Shown here piece by piece: positions 16,253 to 25,477 of a stretch of DNA of 38,527 bases. The first letter of the stretch is position 1. Each line of letters begins with the position of its first letter. The position numbers were made by a program, and so were the translations under genes. Source of the stretch: an uncultured Eubacteriales bacterium (lineage in GTDB: Bacteria > Bacillota > Clostridia > Peptostreptococcales > Anaerovoracaceae); NCBI GenBank assembly GCA_910583765.1, contig CAJTYS010000034.1, positions 1-38,527 on the forward strand. Direction: 5' to 3'. The notes under the pieces are model-generated. The model did not search any database and was not told the origin of the DNA. It saw only the letters and a list, made by a program, of their open reading frames with translations.

Positions 16253-17698
16253 ATGGTGAAATTTACAGAAGAAGAGAAAAAAGCGATGATCGATGAACAG
16301 ATCATAGAGATGGTGAACAAAGGCAGAGCGGCGATGAAGGAAATCGAAGATCTCACACAGGAAGACGTGCGGGACATCGCCAGGGCTATCGCTTATCTGG
16401 CAGTGGAGCGGGCAACGGTCTGGGCAAAGGCCCTATATACGGAAAACGGCGGGAGCGGCGTTCTGGAAAGCAAAATCACCAGAGACACGGTGAGACCTTT
16501 GGGAATGGCAGCCCAGTTGGATGATGTGAAAACAGTAGGTGTGTTAGAGGAGGATCCGGAAGGATATCTGGTGAAGATCGCCAAGCCTTTAGGAGTCGTG
16601 GCTTCCTTGGTGCCTATGACCGTGCCAGACGGCTTAGTGTCCTGTCACGCCATGTTCAGCATCATGTCCAGAGACGCGATGATCTTTTCCCCGCATCCAA
16701 GAACAAAGAAAATGACCAACTTCATTGTCAATGATCTGCGGGAGCTGATGAGACGCATGGGATATCCCGCTGACCTGTTTCAGTGCGTGGAAATGCCGAC
16801 CATCTATACCACCGAAGTCCTCATGAAACATGTGGATTTTGTCGTGGCCACAGGAGGAGCTAACATGGTGAAAGCCGCCTATTCCTCAGGCACGCCAGCT
16901 TTTGGCGTAGGCGCGGGGAATTCCTGCTCTTATGTAGATGACACTGCGGATCTGGAGGAAGTGGCCTCTGGCATCAAGGCCGCTGAAATGAATGACTGGG
17001 GCGCGGGCTGCTCCACGGAAAACTCCGCTGTGATCAATGAATCTGTTTATGATCAGACGATTGAAGCGCTAAAGAAAGAAGGAGGCTATCTGTGTACGCT
17101 AGAGGAAAAGGAATTGCTGGAAAAGGCGATCTGGAAAGATGGAAAGCTCAATACCCACTGCATCATTCATTCACCGCAGTATATTGCGGAATACGCTGGA
17201 TTTAAAGTACCGGAAGGCTGTAACTTCCTGATGGCCGAAGAAACGCGTTGGGGAGAAGAGCATCCGATGACGGAAGAAAAGCTTTCACCAGTCATTGCTC
17301 TTTGGAAAGTCAAAGATGTGGACGAAGCCATTGAATTGATCAATCACATTCACAGCGTTTCCGGCGCGGGACATTCCTGTTCCATCCACAGCACAAATGA
17401 AGATCACATTTTAAAATTCGCGTCTAAAACAAAGACCTCCAGAGTGGCAGTGAACACCAATACTGGCCTGAACAACGCAGGCGCGTATAACAACAAGATG
17501 CCATGGACCTTTAGCTTGGGCTGCGGCAGCTGGGGCGGTAACGCGTTTTCTGAAAACAATAGTTTTAAGCATTACCACAATACCACATGGGTGTACCGCA
17601 TGATGCCTGGCGGAACAGCGCCTGATCAGGACGCGGTGTTCGCAAAAGAACAGAAACACCAGGATTGGTTCGCGGGCTACCCTGACTTTGAACTCTAA
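16253..17698 (+). CDS. CoA-acylating aldehyde dehydrogenase
   Basis: A 481-residue aldehyde dehydrogenase-superfamily protein that should interconvert an aldehyde plus CoA with an acyl-CoA using NAD(P). ATGGANMVKAAYSSGTPAFGVGAGN (about 199-223) is the hallmark of the acylating subgroup (AdhE N-terminal half, EutE, SauS). The catalytic Cys is C253 in WGAGCSTENS, where AdhE has CASEQS. That wording recalls sulfoacetaldehyde dehydrogenases, but from memory only. ATG 16253 was chosen because GGAGG (16241-16245) is 7 bases away; ATG 16247 is too close. In context it would feed on the aldehyde handled by the alcohol dehydrogenase, and its acyl-CoA could be linked to the CitE-like lyase. No microcompartment genes are present. 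Confidence 0.9.
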   Translation: MVKFTEEEKKAMIDEQIIEMVNKGRAAMKEIEDLTQEDVRDIARAIAYLAVERATVWAKALYTENGGSGVLESKITRDTVRPLGMAAQLDDVKTVGVLEEDPEGYLVKIAKPLGVVASLVPMTVPDGLVSCHAMFSIMSRDAMIFSPHPRTKKMTNFIVNDLRELMRRMGYPADLFQCVEMPTIYTTEVLMKHVDFVVATGGANMVKAAYSSGTPAFGVGAGNSCSYVDDTADLEEVASGIKAAEMNDWGAGCSTENSAVINESVYDQTIEALKKEGGYLCTLEEKELLEKAIWKDGKLNTHCIIHSPQYIAEYAGFKVPEGCNFLMAEETRWGEEHPMTEEKLSPVIALWKVKDVDEAIELINHIHSVSGAGHSCSIHSTNEDHILKFASKTKTSRVAVNTNTGLNNAGAYNNKMPWTFSLGCGSWGGNAFSENNSFKHYHNTTWVYRMMPGGTAPDQDAVFAKEQKHQDWFAGYPDFEL

Positions 17699-17724
17699 AG
17701 CCCGCTGAATTAAGAAGATCATCA

Positions 17725-17763
17725 TGTTCTTGGCCGATGCCATGAAATCATCGGCCAAGAACA
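17725..17763. promoter_or_regulatory. 15-bp perfect inverted repeat between the aldehyde dehydrogenase and permease genes
   Basis: TGTTCTTGGCCGATG (17725-17739) and CATCGGCCAAGAACA (17749-17763) are perfect arms around a 9-base loop. No T tract follows, so it is not a standard terminator. A stable mid-operon RNA hairpin here could protect the 3' end of the upstream message or adjust relative expression of the permease. Confidence 0.6.
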
Positions 17764-17833
17764 CATAGGTGAATATCAGGAGCCTGAAGAACAAAGGATT
17801 CAGGGCTTTGAGAGAATAGGAAGGAGGACAAAA

Positions 17834-19240
17834 ATGGCGAAAGAATTGTTAACAAAGCAAGAGGAAATCGAACGCAGTAACAAGGAATTAGAACAGTATG
17901 GATACAAACAAGAATTAAAACGTGCGTTACCGCTGCCATTTCTGGTTTTTTACGGGTGGGCATTCGTATGTTTGCTGACTCTTTTCGGAACCTATGGCGC
18001 AGTGGCGGAAGCCTCTCATGGCATGGCTCCTTCGGCATACCTGCTGGCGACCATCGGTATGCTCTTCACAGCGTGGAGTTATGTGATCATGTCAAAAAGA
18101 TATCCTGTTTCAGGATCCGTATATCAATATGTCGGTCAGTCCATGAACAAACATTTGGGATTTTTATCTGGGTGGGCGATCCTGTTGGACTACATGTTAG
18201 TTCCCATGATCAATTACTTGCTGGCCGCTACATATATTAGAGTTTATTTTGATATCCCAACATGGGTGATCATTCTTTTCCTGCTCATCGTAGTAAGTAT
18301 CGTGAATCATATTGGCATTGAAGTCACTGCCTGGTTCAACAACGCAGTAGTATTGATTGAGATCGTTTTTATTGTCGCCATCACACTGATGATAATCAAA
18401 TACGTGGGCAGCGGTGGCGGCGCGGGAACCCTGATCAGCGCACAGCCGTTTTTGAATACAGAAGAACTGAATCTAAAAGGCGTGGGATATAGCGTGATCT
18501 TTGCGGGCGCGGCGATCACAATGGCGAATTATTCAGGATTTGACGCTGTCACTACCATGTCAGAGGAAGCCAAGAATTCTAAAAACATCAGCAGGGCTGT
18601 GTGGATCATCCTCATATCCATTTCTATCTACTTTGTCGCTGTGACTTATCTCATGGGACTAGCATGGCCAGAAGGTTGGAAAGAATTCGCGAATCCGGAT
18701 GACGCGGCATGGCAGTTAATCGTAAGAGTCGCAGGCGAAGGAATGGGCGTGTTCTTTGTTGCCACATATGTGGTGGCGACCACGGCATCCGGCCTGTCAT
18801 CGCAAGCATCTGCCGCCCGGGTGATCTACAATATGGGGCGGGATGGAATCCTGCCAAAAAAATTCTTTGGGTATATTCATCCTAAGAGAAAAACACCTAC
18901 AGGCGGGATCATTGTCATCGGCTTGGTGGCATTAACAGGTTTGTTCGTGCCTCTTACCACATCGTTTCTGCTTTTAAGCTTTGGCGCGTGTTTGGGCTTT
19001 ATCATGGTCAATGTTTCGGCGATAGCGACTTTCTATATAAAAGAGAAAAAGCGGGGCGCTGGTGGATTCATAAAGTATTTCTTGCTGCCTGCCATAGGAG
19101 CGGTCATTTGTTTGATCAACTTTTTAAGCATCAGCAAGATCGGTCATATCGTTGGCGTGGGTTGGCTGTTACTAGGGTTTATTATCCTGGCCATCTCCAC
19201 CAAAGGTTTCAAGATCTCACCAAAAGACCTACAAGTATAG
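17834..19240 (+). CDS. APC-family permease, PuuP (putrescine importer)-like
   Basis: A 468-residue amino acid/polyamine/organocation transporter with 12 predicted helices. The blocks GMLFTAWSYVIMSKRYPVSGSVYQY, FLSGWAILLDYMLVPMINYLLA and GFDAVTTMSEEAKNSKNISRA track the E. coli putrescine importer PuuP closely as I remember it. Import of an amine or related small molecule is therefore likely, but PuuP-like proteins also carry other substrates. A charged N-terminal helix (about 1-35, KQEEIERSNKELEQYGYKQE) lies in the cytoplasm. GGAAGGAGGAC precedes ATG 17834. It is the only transporter in the sigma-54 operon, so it probably imports the operon's substrate. No aminotransferase or amine oxidase accompanies it, which is odd if the substrate is an amine. 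Confidence 0.87.
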   Translation: MAKELLTKQEEIERSNKELEQYGYKQELKRALPLPFLVFYGWAFVCLLTLFGTYGAVAEASHGMAPSAYLLATIGMLFTAWSYVIMSKRYPVSGSVYQYVGQSMNKHLGFLSGWAILLDYMLVPMINYLLAATYIRVYFDIPTWVIILFLLIVVSIVNHIGIEVTAWFNNAVVLIEIVFIVAITLMIIKYVGSGGGAGTLISAQPFLNTEELNLKGVGYSVIFAGAAITMANYSGFDAVTTMSEEAKNSKNISRAVWIILISISIYFVAVTYLMGLAWPEGWKEFANPDDAAWQLIVRVAGEGMGVFFVATYVVATTASGLSSQASAARVIYNMGRDGILPKKFFGYIHPKRKTPTGGIIVIGLVALTGLFVPLTTSFLLLSFGACLGFIMVNVSAIATFYIKEKKRGAGGFIKYFLLPAIGAVICLINFLSISKIGHIVGVGWLLLGFIILAISTKGFKISPKDLQV

Positions 19241-19314
19241 AGCCGTTGCCCGCATGGGTTTTAGGACCTGCGGCGATCCCACGCGGATATTCAGGGAACA
19301 GGCACTTTATAGAA

Positions 19315-19366
19315 AGAGCAGGATGCGCGAAAACAGAGGATCGTTTCACGCTCTGCGTCCTGCTCT
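19315..19366 (+). promoter_or_regulatory. Intercistronic stem before the CitE-like gene
   Basis: AGAGCAGGATGC (19315-19326) can pair with GCGTCCTGCTCT (19355-19366) over 12 bp including one G-U pair, with a 28-base loop. It lies just upstream of the GGAGG site of the next gene and has no T tract. Like the repeat at 17725 it may shape the polycistronic message. Confidence 0.4.
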
Positions 19367-19389
19367 TGCGAAATGGAAAAGGAGGCATT

Positions 19390-20286
19390 ATGCAGCGTTC
19401 ATTATTGTTTATTCCAGGTAATCGAGAAAACATGCTGCGAAAAGCAGGCAGCAGCATCGCCGATGCGGTCATATTTGATTTGGAAGACAGCATCGCCGAA
19501 AATGACAAAGATTCTGCCAGAGTCATGCTGAGCGACTTTTTGTCTTCCTGCCACAGTACTATGAAAAAACAAATCATAGTTCGGATCAATTCACCCAAAG
19601 AAGCATGGAGGAAAGACATCATTGCTGTCGCGGAGCGATCCTGTGTCAATGCTTTCATGGTTCCAAAAGCAACCGTATCATCAATCGAAATGATCGATGA
19701 TTATCTGCGATCCATAGAATTGACAAATGATCTGCCAAAGGAAACCTTCAAGCTGATTCCCATGATCGAATCCCCAAGGGGCCTCATGGATGCCGGTAAT
19801 ATCGCCAATGCGTCATCGAGAATCACAGGCATGCTTTTTGGCGCGGAAGATTATACGACAGAAATGGGAATCCAAAGAACGGAAAGCGGCGAGGAGATTT
19901 ATGTTGCCAGGTGTATCTTTGCCATGGCCTGCCATAGCGTGGGGATCGATGCTTATGACACGCCATTCACGAATTTAAAGGATTTAGATGGTCTGAAAAA
20001 AGATGCTTTCAACGCAAAATCAGTGGGAATGACAGGAAAAGCCGCGATTCATCCCTCTCATCTTGAAACCATCAATGATGTGTTCATGCCATCTGAAAAT
20101 GAAATCAAACAGGCTTTAAGGATCGTCAAGGAAAACGAGATCGCCAAAAGAAACGGCAAAGGCTCATTTTCTCTGGATGGGAAAATGGTTGATGTTCCAG
20201 TTGTTTTGCGGGCTGAGAGATTATTGGATGGGTTGGACAAAGAGCGCATTGATTCGTTAACACAAAGAAAGCTTGATTGGAGGTAA
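19390..20286 (+). CDS. CitE-like CoA-ester lyase (HpcH/HpaI family)
   Basis: A 298-residue TIM-barrel protein of the citrate lyase beta subunit/malyl-CoA lyase family. LLFIPGN, VIFDLEDSI (D30, E32), VRINSP (R66), IPMIESPRG (E127), MLFGAEDYTTEMG (E153, D154) and KAAIHPSH are the expected CoA- and metal-binding motifs. No CitD acyl carrier or CitF transferase gene is present, so it probably acts on free CoA esters such as malyl-, citramalyl- or beta-methylmalyl-CoA. GGAGG lies 5 bases before ATG 19390; an open frame continues upstream to 18988 over the permease gene, but only the part from 19390 is conserved. The aldehyde oxidoreductase ATG follows after 2 bases. In the pathway it may cleave or make a hydroxyacyl-CoA. 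Confidence 0.87.
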   Translation: MQRSLLFIPGNRENMLRKAGSSIADAVIFDLEDSIAENDKDSARVMLSDFLSSCHSTMKKQIIVRINSPKEAWRKDIIAVAERSCVNAFMVPKATVSSIEMIDDYLRSIELTNDLPKETFKLIPMIESPRGLMDAGNIANASSRITGMLFGAEDYTTEMGIQRTESGEEIYVARCIFAMACHSVGIDAYDTPFTNLKDLDGLKKDAFNAKSVGMTGKAAIHPSHLETINDVFMPSENEIKQALRIVKENEIAKRNGKGSFSLDGKMVDVPVVLRAERLLDGLDKERIDSLTQRKLDWR

Positions 20287-20288
20287 TT

Positions 20289-23135
20289 ATGAAACTGAAA
20301 AAAATGACATTGCAGATCAATGGCGCGGATCGAACATTGATCTGTGATCCTGAAAAAGACACGTTGGCAGATGTTGTACGAAGACTGGGGCTAACAGGAA
20401 CAAAGGTTGGATGCGGCACAGGCCTTTGCGGTTCCTGCTCGTTGCTGCTCAATGGACAAGTGATTCGTTCCTGTACTAAGAAAATTTCAAAAGTAGAAGA
20501 GTATAGTGAGGTTTTGACCATTGAAGGCATTGGCACTCCGAGAAATCCTCATCCGCTGCAGGTGGCCTTTATGCATTATGGCGCTGTGCAATGCGGTTTT
20601 TGCAGCCCAGGCTTTATCGTTTCCGCCTATACGCTGTTACAGGAAAACCCTGATCCCACTAGAGAAGAGGTTCGGGACTGGTTTCAAAACCATAGAAACA
20701 TTTGCAGATGCACAGGCTACAAACAAATCGTTGACGCGGTCATGGCAGCGGCAAAGGTTTTGAGAGGCGAATGCTCCATTGAGGAGATCAAGGTGGACCA
20801 GGGGAGCAAAGGCGATTATTACGGAAAGCCAATGGTCCGTCCTTCCGCCTTGGCGAAAGTCTGCGGCGTGGCGGACTATGGCGATGACATTGAGCTGAAA
20901 ATGCCGGAAAGCACATTACATGTGGTCATGGTGCAGCCAAAGAAAACCCATCACGCCAAGATCATTAGCATTGATACGGCAGAAGCGGAGAACATGCCGG
21001 GCGTTTACAAAGTCGTCACTGCAAAAGACGTAAAAGGCTCCAACCGATTGACGTTCATGCCTTTGTCCTACAGATGCCGGGCAGTGGGGCAGACCCATGT
21101 GCTGCTGGCAGAAGACAAGATCTATAATTACGGAGACATCATCGCCTTAGTCGCAGCGGACACAAAGGCCCACGCCCAGGCAGCGGCGGAGAAAGTGACC
21201 ATGGAATACGAAGAACTTCCTGCGTATCTCAGCTACCTGGAAACCGTGGTGCCGGACGCAAAACGGATCCATGAACAGCATCCGAATTTGTGGTGCGATC
21301 AACCGACCTTAAAAGACGCGGAACACATTGAGGAAATTTTTGAACAAGCCCCTTATGTGGTGGAAGGAAGCTTCCGCTCCAGCAGGGAGCCGCACATGCC
21401 AATTGAGGGCGACACCGTGCAGGCTTATTGGGGAGACGATGACCTGCTGACAGTCCAGTGCAAGAGCCAGGGGATCTTTGCCAACCGCGCGGATATCGCA
21501 GAAGCCACAGGCCTGCCAGAGGAAAAAGTCAGGGTCATTCAGAACCCGACAGGCGGCACGTTTGGCTGGGGGATCAGCGCGGCCACCTATTCTCTGGCCG
21601 CCATCGCTTGTCTTGCTTGTGATGACATGCCAGTGGCGTTTTCCATGACATACGAACAATACATGGCGTATTCGGGCAAGCGGTGCCCATCTTATTCCAA
21701 CTCCCGCCTTGCCTGTGATGAAGACGGCAAGCTGATGGCGGCGGATTGGGACATTGGCCTGGATCATGGGCCGTACAATGAAATGGGAGACGACTGCATC
21801 AAAGCCACTGCCAGATTCGTTTACTATCCATATAAAGTGCCTCATGTCGCGGGATTGACAAGAGTGGCCTGTACAAATCATTCCTATGGAACTGCGTACA
21901 GGGGCTTTGGTTCTCCCCAGGCGTACACTTGTTCAGAAGCGATGATGGACATGCTGGCAGAAAAGATCGGCATGGATCCTTTTGAATTCAGATGGAAAAA
22001 CATCGCCAGAGAAGGAGACACCAATGTGAACAGCGTCCCGTTCATCGAATATCCCATGGAACAGATCATGGAAACCATGAAGCCTTACTACGATGAGGCG
22101 GTCAAACGGGCAAAGGAAGAAGACACGCCGCAAAAGCGCAGGGGCGTTGGCATTGCCTGGGGCGGATACATTGTCACGGACGGACCGGAAGATGAATCTC
22201 GGTGCGCCTTAGAGCTGGCTCCTGGCAACAAATTCATCAAATACGACACTTGGCAGGATGTTGGGCAAGGCGGAGACGTAGGGTCGCTGCAGTGCACCCT
22301 GGAAGCGTTAAAGGAGTTGGGCGCGATGCCGGAAGACATATTGCTGCGGGAAAATGACAGCATCTATGGAGTGGACTCCGGCCTCTCGGCAGCCAGCAGA
22401 CAGCACTGCCACAATGGACGATCCACAAAAGACGCTGCGGACCAGCTGATCGCGGCCATGAGGAAACCGGACGGAACTTTCCGCACATACGAGGAAATGA
22501 TCAAAGAAGGGATTCCAGTTAGATACGAAGGGGTCAGCTCAAACACAGAATTTGATGACCTCTATGACATTGATCCAAATACTGGCGTAGGCAATCCTTC
22601 CCCGTTCTACACATACGGCCTGTTTTTGGCTGAGGTGGAGGTGGATGTTGCTTCAGGAAAGACAACAGTCATTGGATACAGAGGCGTGGTGGATGTTGGC
22701 ACTATAGGAAACATCACTTCTGTAAGGGGTCAGGCTTTCGGAGGCTTTTCACATTGCATTGGTTTTGCCCTGAAAGAGCAATATGAAGATGTGGTGAAAC
22801 ATCGGAACATGATCGGAGCGGGGATTCCGGAGATACAGGATATCCCAGATCACATCGAAGTGATCAATATCGGGATGCCAAAGACGCGGAACCCATATGG
22901 CTCCTCTGGGGCCTCAGAAGCCTTCCAGTCCGGCGGCCACATGGCAGTCATCAATGCCATCAACAATGCCTGCGGCGTGCGGATCCACGAGCTGCCTGCC
23001 ACACCGGATAAAGTGAAAGCAGGGATCCAGGCCCTTGCCAGAGGCGAAAAACCTTATGCGCCAGACAAGTACTACATGGGCTCAGATTTATACGAAGAAC
23101 TGGAGTACATTAAAAACAATCCGATACAAATATAA
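20289..23135 (+). CDS. Molybdopterin aldehyde oxidoreductase (xanthine oxidase family, no FAD domain)
   Basis: A 948-residue fusion of a [2Fe-2S] domain with a molybdopterin-binding domain, the layout of Desulfovibrio gigas Mop (907 residues). C42, C47, C50 and C62 bind the plant-type cluster; C102, C105, C139 and C141 bind the second (QCGFCSPG and NICRCTGY). The large domain has GGTFGWGISAA, YRGFGSPQAY and near the C-terminus SSGASEAFQSGG, whose Glu corresponds to the catalytic Glu of Mop (GVGE). It should oxidise an aldehyde or heterocycle at Mo using water. Electrons would pass to the next gene's product, since no FAD subunit exists. There is no in-frame TGA, so it is not a selenoprotein. 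GGAGGTAATT precedes ATG 20289. No XdhC or MocA maturation gene is nearby. Confidence 0.92.
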   Translation: MKLKKMTLQINGADRTLICDPEKDTLADVVRRLGLTGTKVGCGTGLCGSCSLLLNGQVIRSCTKKISKVEEYSEVLTIEGIGTPRNPHPLQVAFMHYGAVQCGFCSPGFIVSAYTLLQENPDPTREEVRDWFQNHRNICRCTGYKQIVDAVMAAAKVLRGECSIEEIKVDQGSKGDYYGKPMVRPSALAKVCGVADYGDDIELKMPESTLHVVMVQPKKTHHAKIISIDTAEAENMPGVYKVVTAKDVKGSNRLTFMPLSYRCRAVGQTHVLLAEDKIYNYGDIIALVAADTKAHAQAAAEKVTMEYEELPAYLSYLETVVPDAKRIHEQHPNLWCDQPTLKDAEHIEEIFEQAPYVVEGSFRSSREPHMPIEGDTVQAYWGDDDLLTVQCKSQGIFANRADIAEATGLPEEKVRVIQNPTGGTFGWGISAATYSLAAIACLACDDMPVAFSMTYEQYMAYSGKRCPSYSNSRLACDEDGKLMAADWDIGLDHGPYNEMGDDCIKATARFVYYPYKVPHVAGLTRVACTNHSYGTAYRGFGSPQAYTCSEAMMDMLAEKIGMDPFEFRWKNIAREGDTNVNSVPFIEYPMEQIMETMKPYYDEAVKRAKEEDTPQKRRGVGIAWGGYIVTDGPEDESRCALELAPGNKFIKYDTWQDVGQGGDVGSLQCTLEALKELGAMPEDILLRENDSIYGVDSGLSAASRQHCHNGRSTKDAADQLIAAMRKPDGTFRTYEEMIKEGIPVRYEGVSSNTEFDDLYDIDPNTGVGNPSPFYTYGLFLAEVEVDVASGKTTVIGYRGVVDVGTIGNITSVRGQAFGGFSHCIGFALKEQYEDVVKHRNMIGAGIPEIQDIPDHIEVINIGMPKTRNPYGSSGASEAFQSGGHMAVINAINNACGVRIHELPATPDKVKAGIQALARGEKPYAPDKYYMGSDLYEELEYIKNNPIQI

Positions 23136-23191
23136 TGGAAACGAAAACAGTTCGATCAATGCGAGGCCGTCGTTATATGGAGGAAAGTGAA

Positions 23192-25477
23192 ATGGATCGG
23201 ATGAAGGATTACTTGCCTGATTTTAACAATTGTCTCCAATGGGAGCCGCCCTTTTGCCAAAATGAATGCCCCTGGGATCTGGATGTGCCCGCGTTCATTG
23301 AAAAAGTCAGGAGGGGAGCGTTCAACGCTGCCTACAAAATGTTTCAAGGAGCTGTTGGCTTTCCTGAGATCGCAGTAAGATTATGCGCAAAGGGATGCCA
23401 GTCAGTCTGTCCGCTGCGGTCTTCGGTCCATCTATTGAAGATCGAAAAGGCAGTGCTCAAGTACGCTACAAAAAAGACGCCGATCAAATACAATCTCCCA
23501 GCTAAGCAGGAGAAGGTCGCCATCGTAGGCGCTGGGATCAGCGGACTTGCCTGTGCGGTGAATTTGGTGGAAAAGAATTACAACGTGACTGTATATGAAA
23601 GGTCAGGGCGAATCGGCGGGCAATTGTGGGATCTCATGCGTGCGGATATTTTTATGGAAGAATTTAAAAATCGGCTTCCTAAGGATTCTCTGGAATTGAG
23701 ACTGAATGATGCCATCACCTCGATACGGCAGTTAAAGGCCTATGACGCGATTTATCTGGCAACTGGCAGGGATGGAACGGATTTTGGACTTTTATCCAGC
23801 GGGCAAAAGGAGCCATGCGCAGTCATTGATGGGATTCCTGTCTTCGCGGGAGGTTCCTTATGCGGCGCTACGATCGACTATGCGCTGTCTGACGGATTGC
23901 AGATGGGACGGGTCCTTGATGCGTATTTTAAAACAGGCAGGTTGGAATATTTAAAAAGGAAAGATCAGACAAAGATGATTTTAGATCCTTCCCATCTGCA
24001 AAATGACAGCGTTATCATAGGCGCATCGCCAGAAGAGGAATATACAAAAGAAGAGGCGATCAAGGAAGCGGAACGCTGTATCATGTGTCAATGTGACGCG
24101 TGCAGAGTTCATTGTGATTTGTTGGAATATATAAACAAATGGCCATTGAGAGTGCGCGATGAGATCATTGCCACGACACTGCCCGGCAAATCGGAAGTGA
24201 AAAGGACGCCGGCCAAACGAACCATCAACCTTTGTACGCAATGCGGCCTGTGCGAAAAGACATGCCCTGAGAGGATCGACATGAAACACTTGATCATGGA
24301 AGCGCGAAAAAGCATGCATGATCAAAACAAGATGCCATGGGTCTTTCACGATTATTGGATCAGAGACATGGAATTCTCTAATGCGCAAGGATTTTTGCGC
24401 AAGTCAGCACCCAGCGGACGCAATCAATACGTGTTCTTTCCAGGCTGCCAATTTATCGGGATATCGCCCAGGACCGTCATGAAAGCATATGAACAACTTC
24501 TTGCGCATGAAAGCGACACTGGGCTGCTGTTGGCTTGCTGCGGGGCCCCCGCGAGGTGGGCAGGGGACAGTGAAAGGAGTTTGAAAACCAAGGAACTCTT
24601 AAGGGATTCGTGGAAAAGCCTGGGAGAACCGATCGTGATTTTAGCGTGTCCCACTTGTGCCAATCAATTTCAACAGATGCTGCCAGAAGTCAAAACAAGC
24701 TTTATCTATGAATGGATGGCAGACTGGGACATTCCTCTCAGGACCAATCCCAATGAAGAAACCTGGTCCATCTTCGATCCTTGCGCGTCCGCGGAAAAGC
24801 CGGAGTTAAGGAGGGCGGTCAGAACACTGGCAAGCAAGGCAGGCCTTAAATGCGAGCCATTATATCACCAGGAAGCATACAGCGCCTGCTGCGGTTACGG
24901 CGGACAAGGAGCGATCACGGATCCAAATTTCACAGCCCATGTTGTGAAAAAGCGGATCAGTGAATCGAAACATCCTTACTTGACATACTGCATTAATTGC
25001 AGAGATCATTTCAATCGGGCAGGTAAACAGGCCAAACATATTCTGGAGATCCTATTTGACATTGAGCCTGAGGCATTCACCATCACGGAAATGAGGGAGC
25101 ATAGAATCTCGCAGAAAAATCAAATGTTAGAGCGATTTTGGAATGAAAAGGATCGGGCAGGCAATGAAGCGGAGCAGATGGACATAAAGCTGATCATTGA
25201 TGAGGCATTGGCGCAGAAGCTGAGCCAAGAACGAATTTTGGAAGATGAAATGGCAAATGTGGTATCATTTTGTGAAAAGTCAGGAAGAAAAATCTATGAT
25301 ACACAAAAAAACACTTATATCGGTTATCGGAAGATTGGATACGCGACTTATTGGGCAGAGTACAAAAAAACGCAAACAGAAAAGGAACCGAAATACAAAT
25401 TAGTGAATGGATATCAGCATAGAATGAGCATTGAATTGGAGGTGGTTTGGAATGGACAGAAAATCGGCCAGGAATGA
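23192..25477 (+). CDS. FAD/NAD(P)-linked multi-FeS oxidoreductase with CCG domains (GltD-HdrB-like)
   Basis: A 761-residue composite redox protein. Residues 14-75 hold GltD-like N-terminal cysteines (CLQWEPPFCQNECP, CAKGCQSVC); VAIVGAGISGLA (109-120) is an FAD/NAD(P) fingerprint with IGGQLWDL; two ferredoxin-like motifs follow (C296-C308 and C348-C358, CTQCGLCEKTC). The C-terminal half has two CCG-type blocks (FFPGC..CCGAPARWAG..CPTC; CCGYGG..YCINC) as in heterodisulfide reductase subunit B. It would move electrons from the molybdopterin enzyme to a pyridine nucleotide or another carrier. From memory, NCBI curators name this family pyridine nucleotide-disulfide oxidoreductase/dicluster-binding protein (DVU_1558-like). 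GGAGG at 23179-23183 favours ATG 23192; ATG 23135 overlaps the previous stop but has no ribosome site. Confidence 0.85.
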   Translation: MDRMKDYLPDFNNCLQWEPPFCQNECPWDLDVPAFIEKVRRGAFNAAYKMFQGAVGFPEIAVRLCAKGCQSVCPLRSSVHLLKIEKAVLKYATKKTPIKYNLPAKQEKVAIVGAGISGLACAVNLVEKNYNVTVYERSGRIGGQLWDLMRADIFMEEFKNRLPKDSLELRLNDAITSIRQLKAYDAIYLATGRDGTDFGLLSSGQKEPCAVIDGIPVFAGGSLCGATIDYALSDGLQMGRVLDAYFKTGRLEYLKRKDQTKMILDPSHLQNDSVIIGASPEEEYTKEEAIKEAERCIMCQCDACRVHCDLLEYINKWPLRVRDEIIATTLPGKSEVKRTPAKRTINLCTQCGLCEKTCPERIDMKHLIMEARKSMHDQNKMPWVFHDYWIRDMEFSNAQGFLRKSAPSGRNQYVFFPGCQFIGISPRTVMKAYEQLLAHESDTGLLLACCGAPARWAGDSERSLKTKELLRDSWKSLGEPIVILACPTCANQFQQMLPEVKTSFIYEWMADWDIPLRTNPNEETWSIFDPCASAEKPELRRAVRTLASKAGLKCEPLYHQEAYSACCGYGGQGAITDPNFTAHVVKKRISESKHPYLTYCINCRDHFNRAGKQAKHILEILFDIEPEAFTITEMREHRISQKNQMLERFWNEKDRAGNEAEQMDIKLIIDEALAQKLSQERILEDEMANVVSFCEKSGRKIYDTQKNTYIGYRKIGYATYWAEYKKTQTEKEPKYKLVNGYQHRMSIELEVVWNGQKIGQE

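Noticed and set aside
18988..19389. N-terminal extension of the CitE-like gene over the permease gene
   Set aside because: The frame is open, but it overlaps conserved permease sequence and conserved CitE residues start at ATG 19390 with a GGAGG site.
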